Part shown: positions 8,149 through 17,014 of the stretch, piece by piece
How the letters are laid out: every line of letters begins with the position of its first letter
How positions within the stretch are numbered: position 1 is the first letter of the stretch
DNA from: an uncultured Collinsella sp.
GTDB lineage: Bacteria; Actinomycetota; Coriobacteriia; Coriobacteriales; Coriobacteriaceae
Length of the DNA stretch: 64,000 bases
NCBI GenBank assembly: GCA_900542825.1
Contig: UQOY01000001.1
Coordinates: forward strand, 62,001-126,000
Reading direction: 5' to 3'
Program-made: the position numbers and the translations under genes
The notes under the pieces: generated by a model
Told to the model about the DNA's origin: nothing
What the model saw: only the letters and a program-made list of their open reading frames with translations
Database searches by the model: none

Positions 8149-9519
8149 ATGAAACGAGTCGATGAGGAGCCCACGCCGAAAGCGATTGACAACGCCCTCA
8201 GCCAGGACCCGCTTCACCGCAAGAGAGAAATCGAGGACTTTCTAAAGATGCTCATTGCGGTTGAGCCTCCATATACCTTTGTTATTGACGCGCCTTGGGG
8301 ATCTGGCAAGACATTCTTTGTAAAACAAGTAGCGAGAGTCCTGCAAAAGGCAAATCCGACTCTTGACCACGATTTAGAGACACTAAACGCGACACTAGGA
8401 GAAGCCGCAACGGAACTCCCCGCGACGCCATGTCTGCCCATTTATTTCAACGCGTGGGAGGAAGACCATTTCGACAATCCGATCTTGCCCATATTGGCCT
8501 CTATCGCCAACGCTGTAGGCGAAGAGAGCGTCAAGGAAGGAAAGGATTTCGGCAAGGGAATCATTTACGTCCTAGAAGCCGCTGCTTCCCTTATTGGATA
8601 TAGCGGTGACATCAATGGTGCCATTGATAAGTTCAGTGGCGCCGATTTTCTCGCACGGTACAAAGAAGAAAAAGAGTTCCGTGGCAAAATTGACGGACTC
8701 ATTAAGAATAATCTACCTGAGGTAGCCAACCGAGCCGTCATCTTTATCGACGAGCTCGACCGCTGCCGACCCGAATTCGCCATAAAGGTGCTCGAGCAGA
8801 CAAAAAACCTGTTTCAGCAAGAAAATATCGTTGTGGTTTATTCGACCGACATTACTCAGCTGGCCCATTCCCTCCAAGGCGTGTATGGCCCAAAATTCGA
8901 AGGCAGAAAATACCTCGAGCGTTTTTACGACAAACGCCTAGAGCTGGATTCGATAAAGCTGGCCGATTACCTTCTGTATAAGGGTGTCAGCGCAAATAAC
9001 GGCTATACGCAAAGTTATATAAACATAACGAATGAGTTGCTCAGCAATAAACAAGCATCGTTAAGAACTTGCAACAGGCTTGCAGATCCAATAAAGAAAC
9101 AATTGGATTACATCGATACTCACCAGGAGTTTTGTGGAAACGGCAGAGCAAGACTTTTCCCAAACCTATGTCTACTACCAGCTTTAAATATTCTCGCCTA
9201 CTATGAGCCTCTCACTTGGTACGAAGTCAAAACGAACGCCAATTACAGTGCCGTCTATGAGTTCGCAAAGCACAGCAAGCATTTTATTAAATGCCTCGAT
9301 ATAGTGATTGAAGAAGTGTGGGGTTCAAATAAAGAAGGGCTTCCATATAAGCAAGATATCGAAACCAGGCGCAAACGTTTTGTTGAAGACGTATGCACAT
9401 TGATATTCATTAACGACTATAGAGATCCGAGAATTGAGGAGCTCAGCAATAGCGAACTTACATACACAAACTTCAATCAAGATTTGTATCGGCGCCTGAC
9501 GCCACCAGCTGACCATTAG
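8149..9519 (+). CDS. KAP-family P-loop NTPase
   Basis: The protein has 456 residues. The Walker A segment APWGSGKT (48-55), the NAW motif of KAP proteins (FNAWEEDHF, 100-108), and the Walker B/arginine segment FIDELDRCRP (199-208) are all present and define the family. A sensor-like YSTD follows near 231. Many KAP NTPases carry membrane helices inside the P-loop domain; none is evident here, so membrane contact may come from the divergent neighbour. Family members include PifA, which excludes phage T7, so a defence function is plausible in this island. ATG at 8149, ribosome site AAGAAGG. Confidence 0.88.
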   Translation: MKRVDEEPTPKAIDNALSQDPLHRKREIEDFLKMLIAVEPPYTFVIDAPWGSGKTFFVKQVARVLQKANPTLDHDLETLNATLGEAATELPATPCLPIYFNAWEEDHFDNPILPILASIANAVGEESVKEGKDFGKGIIYVLEAAASLIGYSGDINGAIDKFSGADFLARYKEEKEFRGKIDGLIKNNLPEVANRAVIFIDELDRCRPEFAIKVLEQTKNLFQQENIVVVYSTDITQLAHSLQGVYGPKFEGRKYLERFYDKRLELDSIKLADYLLYKGVSANNGYTQSYINITNELLSNKQASLRTCNRLADPIKKQLDYIDTHQEFCGNGRARLFPNLCLLPALNILAYYEPLTWYEVKTNANYSAVYEFAKHSKHFIKCLDIVIEEVWGSNKEGLPYKQDIETRRKRFVEDVCTLIFINDYRDPRIEELSNSELTYTNFNQDLYRRLTPPADH

Positions 9520-9606
9520 TCCTTAATGCACCGTTTAAACTCATTCTCAGTCAGATAACGCTCAGGAATCCAGACCATTCAGATAAAATTTACGTTTTTA
9601 TGTCCT

Positions 9607-10551
9607 TTACCGGAAAGCATAGAAACGGCGCTCAGCCGCAACTGCATTTCGAGCTTCCTTTAGATGCCTCTTCGCTTTTAGGCGTATATCTTTTAGTTGC
9701 TTAACCGGATCAACATCAATCTGATCAAAAACGTGGGCCATGTCACCATCGACATATGCAACAAAAGAAGAGCCACCTAAGCTGCCAATCGCCCCATCGT
9801 GCTGCGAAAGCACGCGTTCCGTATTCCTACGAACTTCACGTATCCTAGGTTCAGCACATTGCAGAAAATGACAGAAGAGTTCAATCACAAGCTTGTTGTA
9901 TTCCATGTTCGTATAACGAAAACTAAGGAACGGAGAACCAGACGGATCACACTCTTTAATCTTCGAAATAGTCGTGTCTAAAAAAGCGCGCAGCTTTGCA
10001 GAGGTACTGTATTCGCGCATGTCAGCGATTTGGTCAAGATCGAATCGAACCCTGGTAGAGCCTTTTTCTTTCACAAGCGAAACAACGGTTTGACCATGCT
10101 GAACGGGATTTCGTATCTCATACATAAACACGTAAAGGCCGCCGCCGTCATACCAAGAAAAAGGCAACTTCCAATAGTCTTTATATAGTTCGTCTTTGGA
10201 ACCTTTGTCGTATTCACGCATAACGGCTTGCATTCTGTCGATAAGACCTCGGCCAGCTGATACATAATTACAAAAAGCGCCGTTTACAACAATCCTCTCG
10301 CCAAAACGTCCGCCGGCAAAGCCATCGGACAAGATATCAGACCGGTCGCATGGAACCAAACGCCTCAATTCACTGTAGTTCCATCGAAATTGTTCATAAA
10401 GCTGATTGACCTCCCAGAAAGAACGCACGACATCGGAGTACTCTTTCATTTTGATGACAGAATCGCCTTCAAGTAACTCAATCTTTGAAAGCGCATCGCA
10501 GCCTTCGGCACTAACCGATTGAATCGGCAACACATGTACTAAGTCCGCCAA
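9607..10551 (-). CDS. Uncharacterised protein with HEPN-like RNxxxH motif
   Basis: The protein has 314 residues and begins with TTG at 10551; a perfect GGAGG seven bases upstream supports this start. It is mostly helical and soluble. R147-N148-P-V-Q-H152 fits the Rx4-6H motif (with Asn after Arg) of HEPN ribonucleases, the active site also seen in Cas13 and many toxins. The rest is not recognised. It is the last gene of a three-gene operon after the ATPase (11492) and the membrane-anchored protein (10640), with gaps of 30 and 88 bp. Inference: it could be the RNA-cutting effector of a defence module. The motif is short, so chance is not excluded. Confidence 0.55.
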   Translation of the reverse strand: MADLVHVLPIQSVSAEGCDALSKIELLEGDSVIKMKEYSDVVRSFWEVNQLYEQFRWNYSELRRLVPCDRSDILSDGFAGGRFGERIVVNGAFCNYVSAGRGLIDRMQAVMREYDKGSKDELYKDYWKLPFSWYDGGGLYVFMYEIRNPVQHGQTVVSLVKEKGSTRVRFDLDQIADMREYSTSAKLRAFLDTTISKIKECDPSGSPFLSFRYTNMEYNKLVIELFCHFLQCAEPRIREVRRNTERVLSQHDGAIGSLGGSSFVAYVDGDMAHVFDQIDVDPVKQLKDIRLKAKRHLKEARNAVAAERRFYAFR

Positions 10552-10639
10552 AGAAATTCCTCCAAAAAAAGAAATAACGTTCGAGCATTAATCGATAGGC
10601 GAAGTTATCTAGCCGGTGAAAACCACCATTCGTAACGCA

Positions 10640-11461
10640 TCATACTAACGTACCAATGAAGCTTGCAATGTAAGGAAGAACGGCTATCGCAACGTCAACT
10701 CCCTTGTCAGACATCCAAGCAAGAACTTTCTGTACGCGACTTTCCGCTTCCTTCTTAGGCTTGTTCTTGACTGTTTCCAAATCGAGAAGTAGGCACTTTA
10801 GCTCCCTTTTGAGATCGTCGTTCAAAACGTTTTCCGGGATAGATTGGACCTGCTCGGCAACCTGAGTAATAGTCAGCACATTCGTCACGCTGTTTTGATT
10901 AACAGCGCTAGCCTGAATATTCACGGTGTTCATACTTCCTGACACAGACTCGAGAGCGATTTTAGCCCTGTAATGCCTAAGGTGACCCAGTATAAGCTCA
11001 AGATCACCACGCAAATCCTCTTCTTCTGAGCCGAACCCGTAACCACTCAGGCCAACGGCAAAGTTCTTAATATCGACCTCGTAAACCCGAACCATACGAT
11101 CGACGCAGCGTCGACGATCATCATCGTTTCCACTGCTAATAAGACGCTTGCACTCATCAATATCTTCGTCGACAGATGCGAGAGCGAGCAGAATTGGATC
11201 ACCCTTCAGATTCTTACGCTCCGACTCTATCTGGACAAGGAGTTTTCCCCGAAGCTTCTTCAAATCACCTTTATTATCGTATCTGACCACCTGGCCAGGC
11301 ACGATCGCCCTACTCTTATCCCTATCAAGCCCCAAAATTAATAACGAATCGGCACTCGAAAAAACGGCAATAATTTCCTTAACAAGATCACCCGCAGAAC
11401 GGTCGTCATACGCGCGCAGCTCCTCATCGATTCTCGCAATGTAGTATTCAGCTTGTGTCAT
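10640..11461 (-). CDS. Uncharacterised protein with C-terminal membrane segment, middle gene of ATPase operon
   Basis: The protein has 273 residues. The N-terminal 170 residues are charged and helical. A Thr/Asn/Gln/Val-rich stretch (about 178-205, around VNQNSVTNVLTITQ) may form strands, followed by a helical linker and a hydrophobic C-terminal end (about 254-273, AVLPYIASFIGTLV). The ATG at 11461 has GGAAG upstream. The gene is 30 bp from the ATPase gene and precedes the HEPN-motif gene. A short C-terminal hydrophobic segment is common in proteins that damage or sense membranes in abortive infection, but no family is recognised. Confidence 0.6.
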   Translation of the reverse strand: MTQAEYYIARIDEELRAYDDRSAGDLVKEIIAVFSSADSLLILGLDRDKSRAIVPGQVVRYDNKGDLKKLRGKLLVQIESERKNLKGDPILLALASVDEDIDECKRLISSGNDDDRRRCVDRMVRVYEVDIKNFAVGLSGYGFGSEEEDLRGDLELILGHLRHYRAKIALESVSGSMNTVNIQASAVNQNSVTNVLTITQVAEQVQSIPENVLNDDLKRELKCLLLDLETVKNKPKKEAESRVQKVLAWMSDKGVDVAIAVLPYIASFIGTLV

Positions 11462-11491
11462 GAAATCACTTCCGACCTATTAAAAAACCGA

Positions 11492-13264
11492 CTATGCCCA
11501 GCCGAATTCCTTCAACGACGCTTCAATCATGTGCCTGATGATGTTATTCCCTAGCTCTCTTTGGACGAGCTCTGTTTCGCCTGGCCTCCCGGAGAGATGC
11601 ATGCAACTGTTGTATATGGAGCCCAACAGATGGAATGTCTCTGGCACTTCAACACCATGCTCACTCGCATACAGAAGCCTGTCCTCGGTCCCCGTATTAA
11701 TTTCCAGAAATCCAGGCTTATCTCCTGCCGTCAGCGCCTCATAGTTGAGCCTCTCGACGGCCAATCTGATACCACAGCATACTTCGGATGGAGCGAAGGG
11801 CTTTCCAGAGAAATAGTCGCCAAGCTTTGCCTCCATCTCGCTCCGAAACGATGAGGGGCTCTTCAGCTCACCTTTAATCCCCTGCTTGGCGATATACTCC
11901 AAGACATCTTCGGAGGCTTTGTCACAGTCAGAGAAATGAAGGTAATGGGAGGAAACCGAGTTATAGATATCAGGGAGTTCTTTTTGGCACCTTTTTCTGT
12001 CAACGAGAAGCCTATTCAAACACCCCTTTGCAGAGTCACCCCCTGAATTGGGAATGTATGAGGTATGGAAGTTTTTGAAACGAAAACTCTTAAAAAGACC
12101 TGGGTCAAGATGCGTCAAGATGATGACATAGAGGTTCTTCCCGGAACTCTTGAACTGCTTCATCATCTCCAGTAGAAAGTGCTGGGCGACAATCAGATTG
12201 GCATCGTCAAGGTAATCGAAAACCTCATCGATAAGCAATAGAGCGTTTTCTTTCTCACCAAACTTCGTCCTTGCTCGAAATAGTGCAACACACAGCTGGA
12301 GTACGTCAATCTCGCCGTTAGAGGCCTCATCCCAATCGGGAAAATCAACGACGAGCTGATGGTTCCTGACTTTAGCCTCGACCCCATACCTAGTTCTGTT
12401 CAGCAATGGAAGCATCTCATTGATATCATCCTTAATCTTGCGGAATCGAAGGTATGAAACGGCTCCCTTTATATCGCCACGCCTCTTCTCGATAAACCTA
12501 TTGACCTGTATCGCATTCAGGTAGTTCGAGATATTTCCCTTCTCGGGATACCAACGATCAAGGATTTCCTTGATTGAACTCAGTGGCTTTACAGAAGAAA
12601 TGTAACTGAGAACTTCATCCTCACTAATATCCCCGCCGATGCCCGTTTCGAGCGAAATGACACCTTTAAAAAAATCATTGACTGCTGCAGCGTATCGGGA
12701 ACCCTTAGTCGTTTTAAAAGCGGCATCGCAGCTGAGCAGCTCGCTAAGGAACTCATAGCTCTTGAATGCCTCGGCAAGGTTATCCATTCTCCCGCGTAAG
12801 ATCGACGCATATTTCTGTCGCTCCGCAGTGACTGAATAGTTCAAGCGGACAGTGGCTGGCACCTTCTCGTACAGAACGCACTGTTGAACGCTCATCTTCG
12901 TTTGACTGAGAACCCTTGGCCCCACCCGGCGGTTCGTCATATTTGCGTACAATCCCGAGCGGACGACCTGCACGTCTACCCTACTCGCAATTTCATTCGA
13001 ATCAGCATTAGCACTTAATGTCACGTCGTCGTCAAAAGTCACGGACAAGGAGGCGTCGTCCCAGTCCTCCCCGTTATAACGATCCGCGTCTGCCAATTTT
13101 AGCCGCCTGGTGTTAAGGGATGCGAACGCCGTCGCAAGCGAAGACTTACCCGACCCGTTAGGCGCCACAAGAAAGTTAGGCTTGTTCGGGTAAAAATCGC
13201 ATGGCACGTCAAGATGGTTAATCCCCTTAACGTGGTTGCACGTAATACCGGTAATCTTCGCCAT
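11492..13264 (-). CDS. ABC/SMC-type AAA ATPase, first gene of a three-gene operon
   Basis: The protein has 590 residues. Walker A APNGSGKSS (34-42) stands near the N-terminus after a beta strand. A long helical insert (about 120-300) carries the nucleotide-site arms apart. An ABC signature-like SNGEIDVLQL (315-324) is followed by Walker B and D-loop LLLIDEVFDYLDD (342-354) and a switch His in ILTHLD (382-387). This is the layout of RecF/OLD/SMC-like ATPases found in many phage-defence systems. The C-terminal 200 residues match nothing I know and may bind the partner proteins. ATG at 13264 with AGAGGGG upstream. It leads the operon with the genes at 10640 and 9607. Confidence 0.8.
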   Translation of the reverse strand: MAKITGITCNHVKGINHLDVPCDFYPNKPNFLVAPNGSGKSSLATAFASLNTRRLKLADADRYNGEDWDDASLSVTFDDDVTLSANADSNEIASRVDVQVVRSGLYANMTNRRVGPRVLSQTKMSVQQCVLYEKVPATVRLNYSVTAERQKYASILRGRMDNLAEAFKSYEFLSELLSCDAAFKTTKGSRYAAAVNDFFKGVISLETGIGGDISEDEVLSYISSVKPLSSIKEILDRWYPEKGNISNYLNAIQVNRFIEKRRGDIKGAVSYLRFRKIKDDINEMLPLLNRTRYGVEAKVRNHQLVVDFPDWDEASNGEIDVLQLCVALFRARTKFGEKENALLLIDEVFDYLDDANLIVAQHFLLEMMKQFKSSGKNLYVIILTHLDPGLFKSFRFKNFHTSYIPNSGGDSAKGCLNRLLVDRKRCQKELPDIYNSVSSHYLHFSDCDKASEDVLEYIAKQGIKGELKSPSSFRSEMEAKLGDYFSGKPFAPSEVCCGIRLAVERLNYEALTAGDKPGFLEINTGTEDRLLYASEHGVEVPETFHLLGSIYNSCMHLSGRPGETELVQRELGNNIIRHMIEASLKEFGWA

Positions 13265-13353
13265 CGTAAGCCCCTCTCTGCTTTACGACACAGTCCTTTC
13301 TGTACGCATAGCAGCAATATTACCGCTGCTCTCAGCGTGCGAGCATAGGCGCC

Positions 13354-13381
13354 TTTATAAAGAATGGACCGATAGCAGTAA
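13354..13381 (-). promoter_or_regulatory. Probable promoter of the ATPase three-gene operon
   Basis: On the minus strand a -35 box TTACTG (13376-13381) and a -10 box TATAAA (13354-13359) are separated by 16 bp, about 90 bp before the ATG at 13264. No palindromic operator is evident. Confidence 0.4.
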
Positions 13382-13462
13382 GGCGGCACCGGTGCGATCA
13401 GGCAGTAGATGGCCAAGATCCTTCACGAGAATCTAACTTAACAGAAACGCTAGACTGAACCC

Positions 13463-13722
13463 ATGCTGACCAATAGAAAGCAAAGCCGGTTTCTTAAGAC
13501 TGTCAACGCTTTTACCAAAGAAAATCCACCAGCGGTTGATAGATGCTGTCCGCCGATTTACTCAAAGCAATTGAACCTTTTTCAGCACAAAAAGCGACAT
13601 ACAACCTTTATTATTGCCTCAAGCGCTGGCTAGATATCAAACATGAGAGTATCCGAGAACGGTTAGCTATTTGCCAACAGCACATCGGATCCTATTCAAT
13701 AGAAAACTCGCTGGGCGTATAA
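13463..13722 (+). pseudogene. Possible frameshifted small gene
   Basis: Two overlapping frames look like one small gene split by a frameshift. The first starts at ATG 13463 and runs 56 codons to 13633. The second, from ATG 13543 to the TAA at 13722 (59 codons), is strongly helical in composition (for example YNLYYCLKRWLDIKHESIRE). Neither has a good ribosome site. Joined near 13540 they would give a protein of about 85 residues. It could also be one intact 59-residue gene. No family recognised. Confidence 0.3.
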
Positions 13723-13775
13723 GAGAAAGCCAAGAAGGCAGCCCAGCAAATGGCCCACTACTAGAAAGGATGATC

Positions 13776-13811
13776 ATGTACGCAGTTATCACTCGCACAC
13801 GCTATAGATAA
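13776..13811 (+). CDS. Mini-ORF 1 (11 aa: MYAVITRTRYR)
   Basis: ATG at 13776, AAAGGA seven bases upstream, TAA stop at 13809-13811. It is followed 15 bp later by a second mini-ORF and then a terminator. It may be a leader peptide, a tiny expressed peptide, or chance. Confidence 0.3.
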   Translation: MYAVITRTRYR

Positions 13812-13826
13812 ATAGTGGAGGAAAAT

Positions 13827-13865
13827 ATGGAAGAAGAAGTCGAGGGTATTCCATATAACCATTAG
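13827..13865 (+). CDS. Mini-ORF 2 (12 aa: MEEEVEGIPYNH)
   Basis: ATG at 13827 preceded by a strong GTGGAGGAAAAT ribosome site; TAG stop at 13863-13865. The acidic peptide follows a basic one (mini-ORF 1), and a terminator lies 53 bp downstream. No homologue known to me. Confidence 0.3.
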   Translation: MEEEVEGIPYNH

Positions 13866-13917
13866 TTAGCAGACGTTAAAGTTCGTGAATCAGGCCACAC
13901 AATATGTTTTCAGTTTC

Positions 13918-13945
13918 AGCTCCAGTCATGAACTGGAGCTATTTT
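13918..13945 (+). terminator. Rho-independent terminator after the mini-ORFs
   Basis: Arms AGCTCCAGT (13918-13926) and ACTGGAGCT (13932-13940) form a perfect 9-bp stem with a 5-base loop, followed by ATTTTT. It points in the plus direction, away from the convergent gene at 13959, and implies a plus-strand transcript across 13460-13940. Confidence 0.75.
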
Positions 13946-13958
13946 TATCCACCCATTG

Positions 13959-14822
13959 CTAATTGTTGTTCTTGAATATACCGGAGATTATTGAGCTCAG
14001 TTTAGAAACAGCTGACGGCTCCTGAACCTTTAGTCCGATCTCTTTGTTTATTTCATAGCCCCTATCAATTTTTAACTGATAAGTCTGAACCCCACGATCG
14101 ATCTCACGTTCACGCTCGCCCCATATTTCCATCAGTTTAACAATATGGGTGTAGCTGTAATTCCCAACTTCCCTGCCATTGTTCACGGAGCACAAAAAGG
14201 GAAAGACGTAATTAACGGCCCTGAAAAAAGGCCGATGAAACGACGGGTATAGAACCTCCTCATTAGCCAACCCACTATTAACCATTAATGACAGCTGTTC
14301 CAGATAATTCGATAACTCCGTAAGCGTTTTATCAAAAAGTAAAGCAAACGTTTCGTTATCAATGGAGGCTCGATCGATAGGCGTAAAAATAGTTGGATGT
14401 AATTCTGCGAGCTCTGCATACTTACTGGCAGCCTTTTCAAGGTTTTCACTGTTTGCCAAGTAAGATAGCAAACCTTGTTTAACGTTCGAACTTGACGTAC
14501 CGGCTATGGAGATGAATTCTTTTTCGGAAAACGACTTTAAAGAATGAACCGATAGGCTCATAACGGCTTGAGCATAAATGGAGACTTCGGAAGAGACGAA
14601 GCTGAATAGCTTCATCCTGGGCAGAACTTCGGCCCTAAAAGTATCGGCAAAATTAATGGACCATTCAGAGGCTTTTATATAGCTATCGTTACGCATCTGC
14701 TTAACAGCAAGCCGATAAGAACCGATTGCAGCAAAAAGAGCGACAGCAGTCGCAAGATCTGCCAATGCGTTCAAGTCGTTCGACAAAGGTCCAAATAATT
14801 CCTGAAGCACAGCGTTTCCCAT
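13959..14822 (-). CDS. Uncharacterised protein with one N-terminal membrane helix
   Basis: The protein has 287 residues from the ATG at 14822 (a TTG one codon earlier is less likely; AGAGG lies upstream). One hydrophobic helix near 18-40 (LADLATAVALFAAIGSYRLA) precedes a soluble helical domain with conserved-looking aromatic and charged residues. The topology resembles small DUF4760-type anchored proteins, but I cannot assign it. It ends 19 bp from a convergent terminator. AT-rich like the rest of the island. Confidence 0.55.
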   Translation of the reverse strand: MGNAVLQELFGPLSNDLNALADLATAVALFAAIGSYRLAVKQMRNDSYIKASEWSINFADTFRAEVLPRMKLFSFVSSEVSIYAQAVMSLSVHSLKSFSEKEFISIAGTSSSNVKQGLLSYLANSENLEKAASKYAELAELHPTIFTPIDRASIDNETFALLFDKTLTELSNYLEQLSLMVNSGLANEEVLYPSFHRPFFRAVNYVFPFLCSVNNGREVGNYSYTHIVKLMEIWGEREREIDRGVQTYQLKIDRGYEINKEIGLKVQEPSAVSKLSSIISGIFKNNN

Positions 14823-15016
14823 CAATTAGACGCCTCTACATGAAGCCAATTAATCAACATTGATAAAACGTCATGCACCAGACAATGAACGTATAATAAT
14901 TCTACTTTAGTTTTCTCGAACCGTATGCGAGCGCAGCCCTTCAATAATCACAGTGAGCCAACCGCGCCTGCGACAGCGCTCAACGACGCTGATTATTTCG
15001 TGTCAGCATCAAAGGA

Positions 15017-16156
15017 CTAATTTGTATAAGACTGATCGTCGATTATGGTCTTTCTACCCAAGCATTCCAGCTCCGCAACATGTCCCCCATCTTCATCCTT
15101 CACTACTTTCAGCTCGAAGGATTGCATGTATCTGAAACCTAAGCAGTCATAGAAAGCAATTCCAAGCTCATACTCCCCGATCGCAGAATCAGTTTGCGTA
15201 TCTATGAAAATACCAAGGTAAAAACTCTCCCCATGATCAAGCGTCAAGGATCTAACACCTCGCCAAACCGCGCCTTTGCGATTAACGCCGACCTTTACAT
15301 TGTTGGCGCAACCAGGGCCAACGTTCTTGAACCTCAATGGAACATAAATTGTCGGATTGGGCGTTGCGAGGCTAAGACCCTCTATTGATTCAGATAGATA
15401 ACTATGTGTAACACGTTTTCGCTGTTCGTTGGTAAGACCGTCTTTATACTCAATTGCATTTCCAATTAGCACGTAGGTATCACGTTCTTCACCCTCGTAA
15501 TACCCTTTGGAATCACTATTTGACACCGCATCAGAAGAGGCAGATTCTTCAGGATCTCCTTCATATTGCGGAAGCATAAATGCCCAGCCTATTTTATTTT
15601 TCTGCGTGAGCATAATCATTGAGAAATAAGGTGCAGCGCTCATCCTGCTCTGCGTCCGTTGTTGGTCCCAAGCATCAACGATACCGTAAACAATGCCCAA
15701 AAGGGCAATAAACGCTGCCCCCATGGTCCCACAGTAGCCAAGCATCTCGCCGGCACTCCACGGTGTTCTAATAACGACTTGTTGCGCGTCAACTGAATAC
15801 AGGAACGCTATAACAAGTGGTGGAAGAAAGATAATGACCAGACTAGCTATAAATAGATTGGCAGCCTTCTTACTAAAGGCAAAGGTTTTGCCTAGCCGTT
15901 TCTTAAAGCCTTCCTTCATCTTGCCTCCCGATAGAAAATAGGATGCCGCGAAAAGCACCAATATGCAGCCAAAGAATACGCCCACAGAAAGCAATTGTAA
16001 GCGCAGCATATATGCCAACAATTCACCACTATCAAAAAGCTTCATCAGGCAGCAGATTGCCATTTGAACGCCCCAAACAAGCAAAGTGAAGTTGGAATCA
16101 TTCACAGAAGAGGAGGGGGCGCTATCGACCGAAACCCAAAAGCCGCCGAACGCCAA
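15017..16156 (-). CDS. Uncharacterised membrane protein, four helices plus soluble C-terminal domain
   Basis: The protein has up to 379 residues. Four hydrophobic segments (about 22-40, 44-80, 97-120 and 133-155) are followed by a soluble domain (175-379) that looks strand-rich and carries an acidic, Ser-rich loop near 200-215. The only upstream start is TTG at 16156, without a clear ribosome site; an ATG at 16063 would shorten it by 31 residues, so the start is uncertain. No family recognised. It is divergent from the XRE-ImmA operon at 16264. Confidence 0.55.
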   Translation of the reverse strand: MAFGGFWVSVDSAPSSSVNDSNFTLLVWGVQMAICCLMKLFDSGELLAYMLRLQLLSVGVFFGCILVLFAASYFLSGGKMKEGFKKRLGKTFAFSKKAANLFIASLVIIFLPPLVIAFLYSVDAQQVVIRTPWSAGEMLGYCGTMGAAFIALLGIVYGIVDAWDQQRTQSRMSAAPYFSMIMLTQKNKIGWAFMLPQYEGDPEESASSDAVSNSDSKGYYEGEERDTYVLIGNAIEYKDGLTNEQRKRVTHSYLSESIEGLSLATPNPTIYVPLRFKNVGPGCANNVKVGVNRKGAVWRGVRSLTLDHGESFYLGIFIDTQTDSAIGEYELGIAFYDCLGFRYMQSFELKVVKDEDGGHVAELECLGRKTIIDDQSYTN

Positions 16157-16202
16157 AACAGGATCGCCGAATAGAGGTCATTAATCCAAACCGTAAAGCT
16201 AC

Positions 16203-16249
16203 TTGCTAACTACATTTTCTAGACCTAGAATTAGGTTTAGAAAATGTAG
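16203..16249 (+). promoter_or_regulatory. Promoter overlapped by an 18-bp palindromic operator
   Basis: A -35 box TTGCTA (16203-16208) and a -10 box TAGAAT (16226-16231) are separated by 17 bp. The arms 16210-16227 and 16232-16249 are inverted repeats (17 of 18 bases pair; core CCTAGAATTAGG), so a bound protein would cover the spacer and the -10 box. The XRE-type protein encoded at 17015 is the obvious candidate repressor. Confidence 0.75.
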
Positions 16250-16263
16250 TTGATTGGAGATAG

Positions 16264-16935
16264 ATGTTTGCTCGACAGCTTGACAGTTTAACGCCAAAGG
16301 GTCACCTCCGACCCTGCTTTGCAACCCCTTCTGATGTGCATCCGGATCTTACCGAAGATATGTTCAGAAAGGCACTGGAGTATGCACGGGACTCCACGAC
16401 GGTTATGGATAACGGCTTTCTTGCCCCAACGGCACGCGGAACCTTTATGTATCACATCTCAATTGCCGAAATTCGTGAGTTAATGGCAGAAAAGGGTTGG
16501 AAGTCAGAAAATGTAACAAATCTCCCCTATACGATCTCGCCTGATGGGTCCGTCAAGATTACCGTCGCCACAGGCAGCGCCTCAACTGGCGTAAATGGGG
16601 GTTTTGGCCCAAAGCTAAAAGAGAAGGGCAAGACGCCATCAGTCGTAGACGGTCAAATGACCCTATTCGATCCAGATAATTATGTCGTCGATCAACAAGA
16701 AGGGAAATTGTGGTACTTGGTATTCTATGTGGACTATTGTCACCAGGAGATTCGCATGGAACTCTCTAAGCCACATTTTGACGAAAACAACCAGGTCGGT
16801 GGATGGATTAAACGCATCATTATGAATCCCATTCCGCTGCAGAACGTTCAGATTTCACTCCCGCCCGACGAAGATATACCGACCATCAACATTTCGCCCA
16901 TTGAACCAAGTGAACCCGATGTAGCGGTTAGATAA
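16264..16935 (+). CDS. Uncharacterised partner of the ImmA/IrrE regulator
   Basis: The protein has 223 residues, with GGAG five bases before the ATG. It is soluble, has no membrane segment, and its Gly/Ser/Thr-rich middle (about 113-125, ATGSASTGVNGGFG) looks like a loop between two strand-rich parts. The C-terminal tail is Pro- and acid-rich. It shares a promoter and operator with the HTH-metallopeptidase gene 79 bp downstream. In related pairs the companion is often the substrate or the effector held in check. I do not recognise the family. Confidence 0.6.
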   Translation: MFARQLDSLTPKGHLRPCFATPSDVHPDLTEDMFRKALEYARDSTTVMDNGFLAPTARGTFMYHISIAEIRELMAEKGWKSENVTNLPYTISPDGSVKITVATGSASTGVNGGFGPKLKEKGKTPSVVDGQMTLFDPDNYVVDQQEGKLWYLVFYVDYCHQEIRMELSKPHFDENNQVGGWIKRIIMNPIPLQNVQISLPPDEDIPTINISPIEPSEPDVAVR

Positions 16936-17014
16936 TAGCCAAAGCGTTCATGCGGACCCCCATATCATAAGAAATGACAACCGCTTTGAACCCACTATCC
17001 GAATGAGGAAGTAA

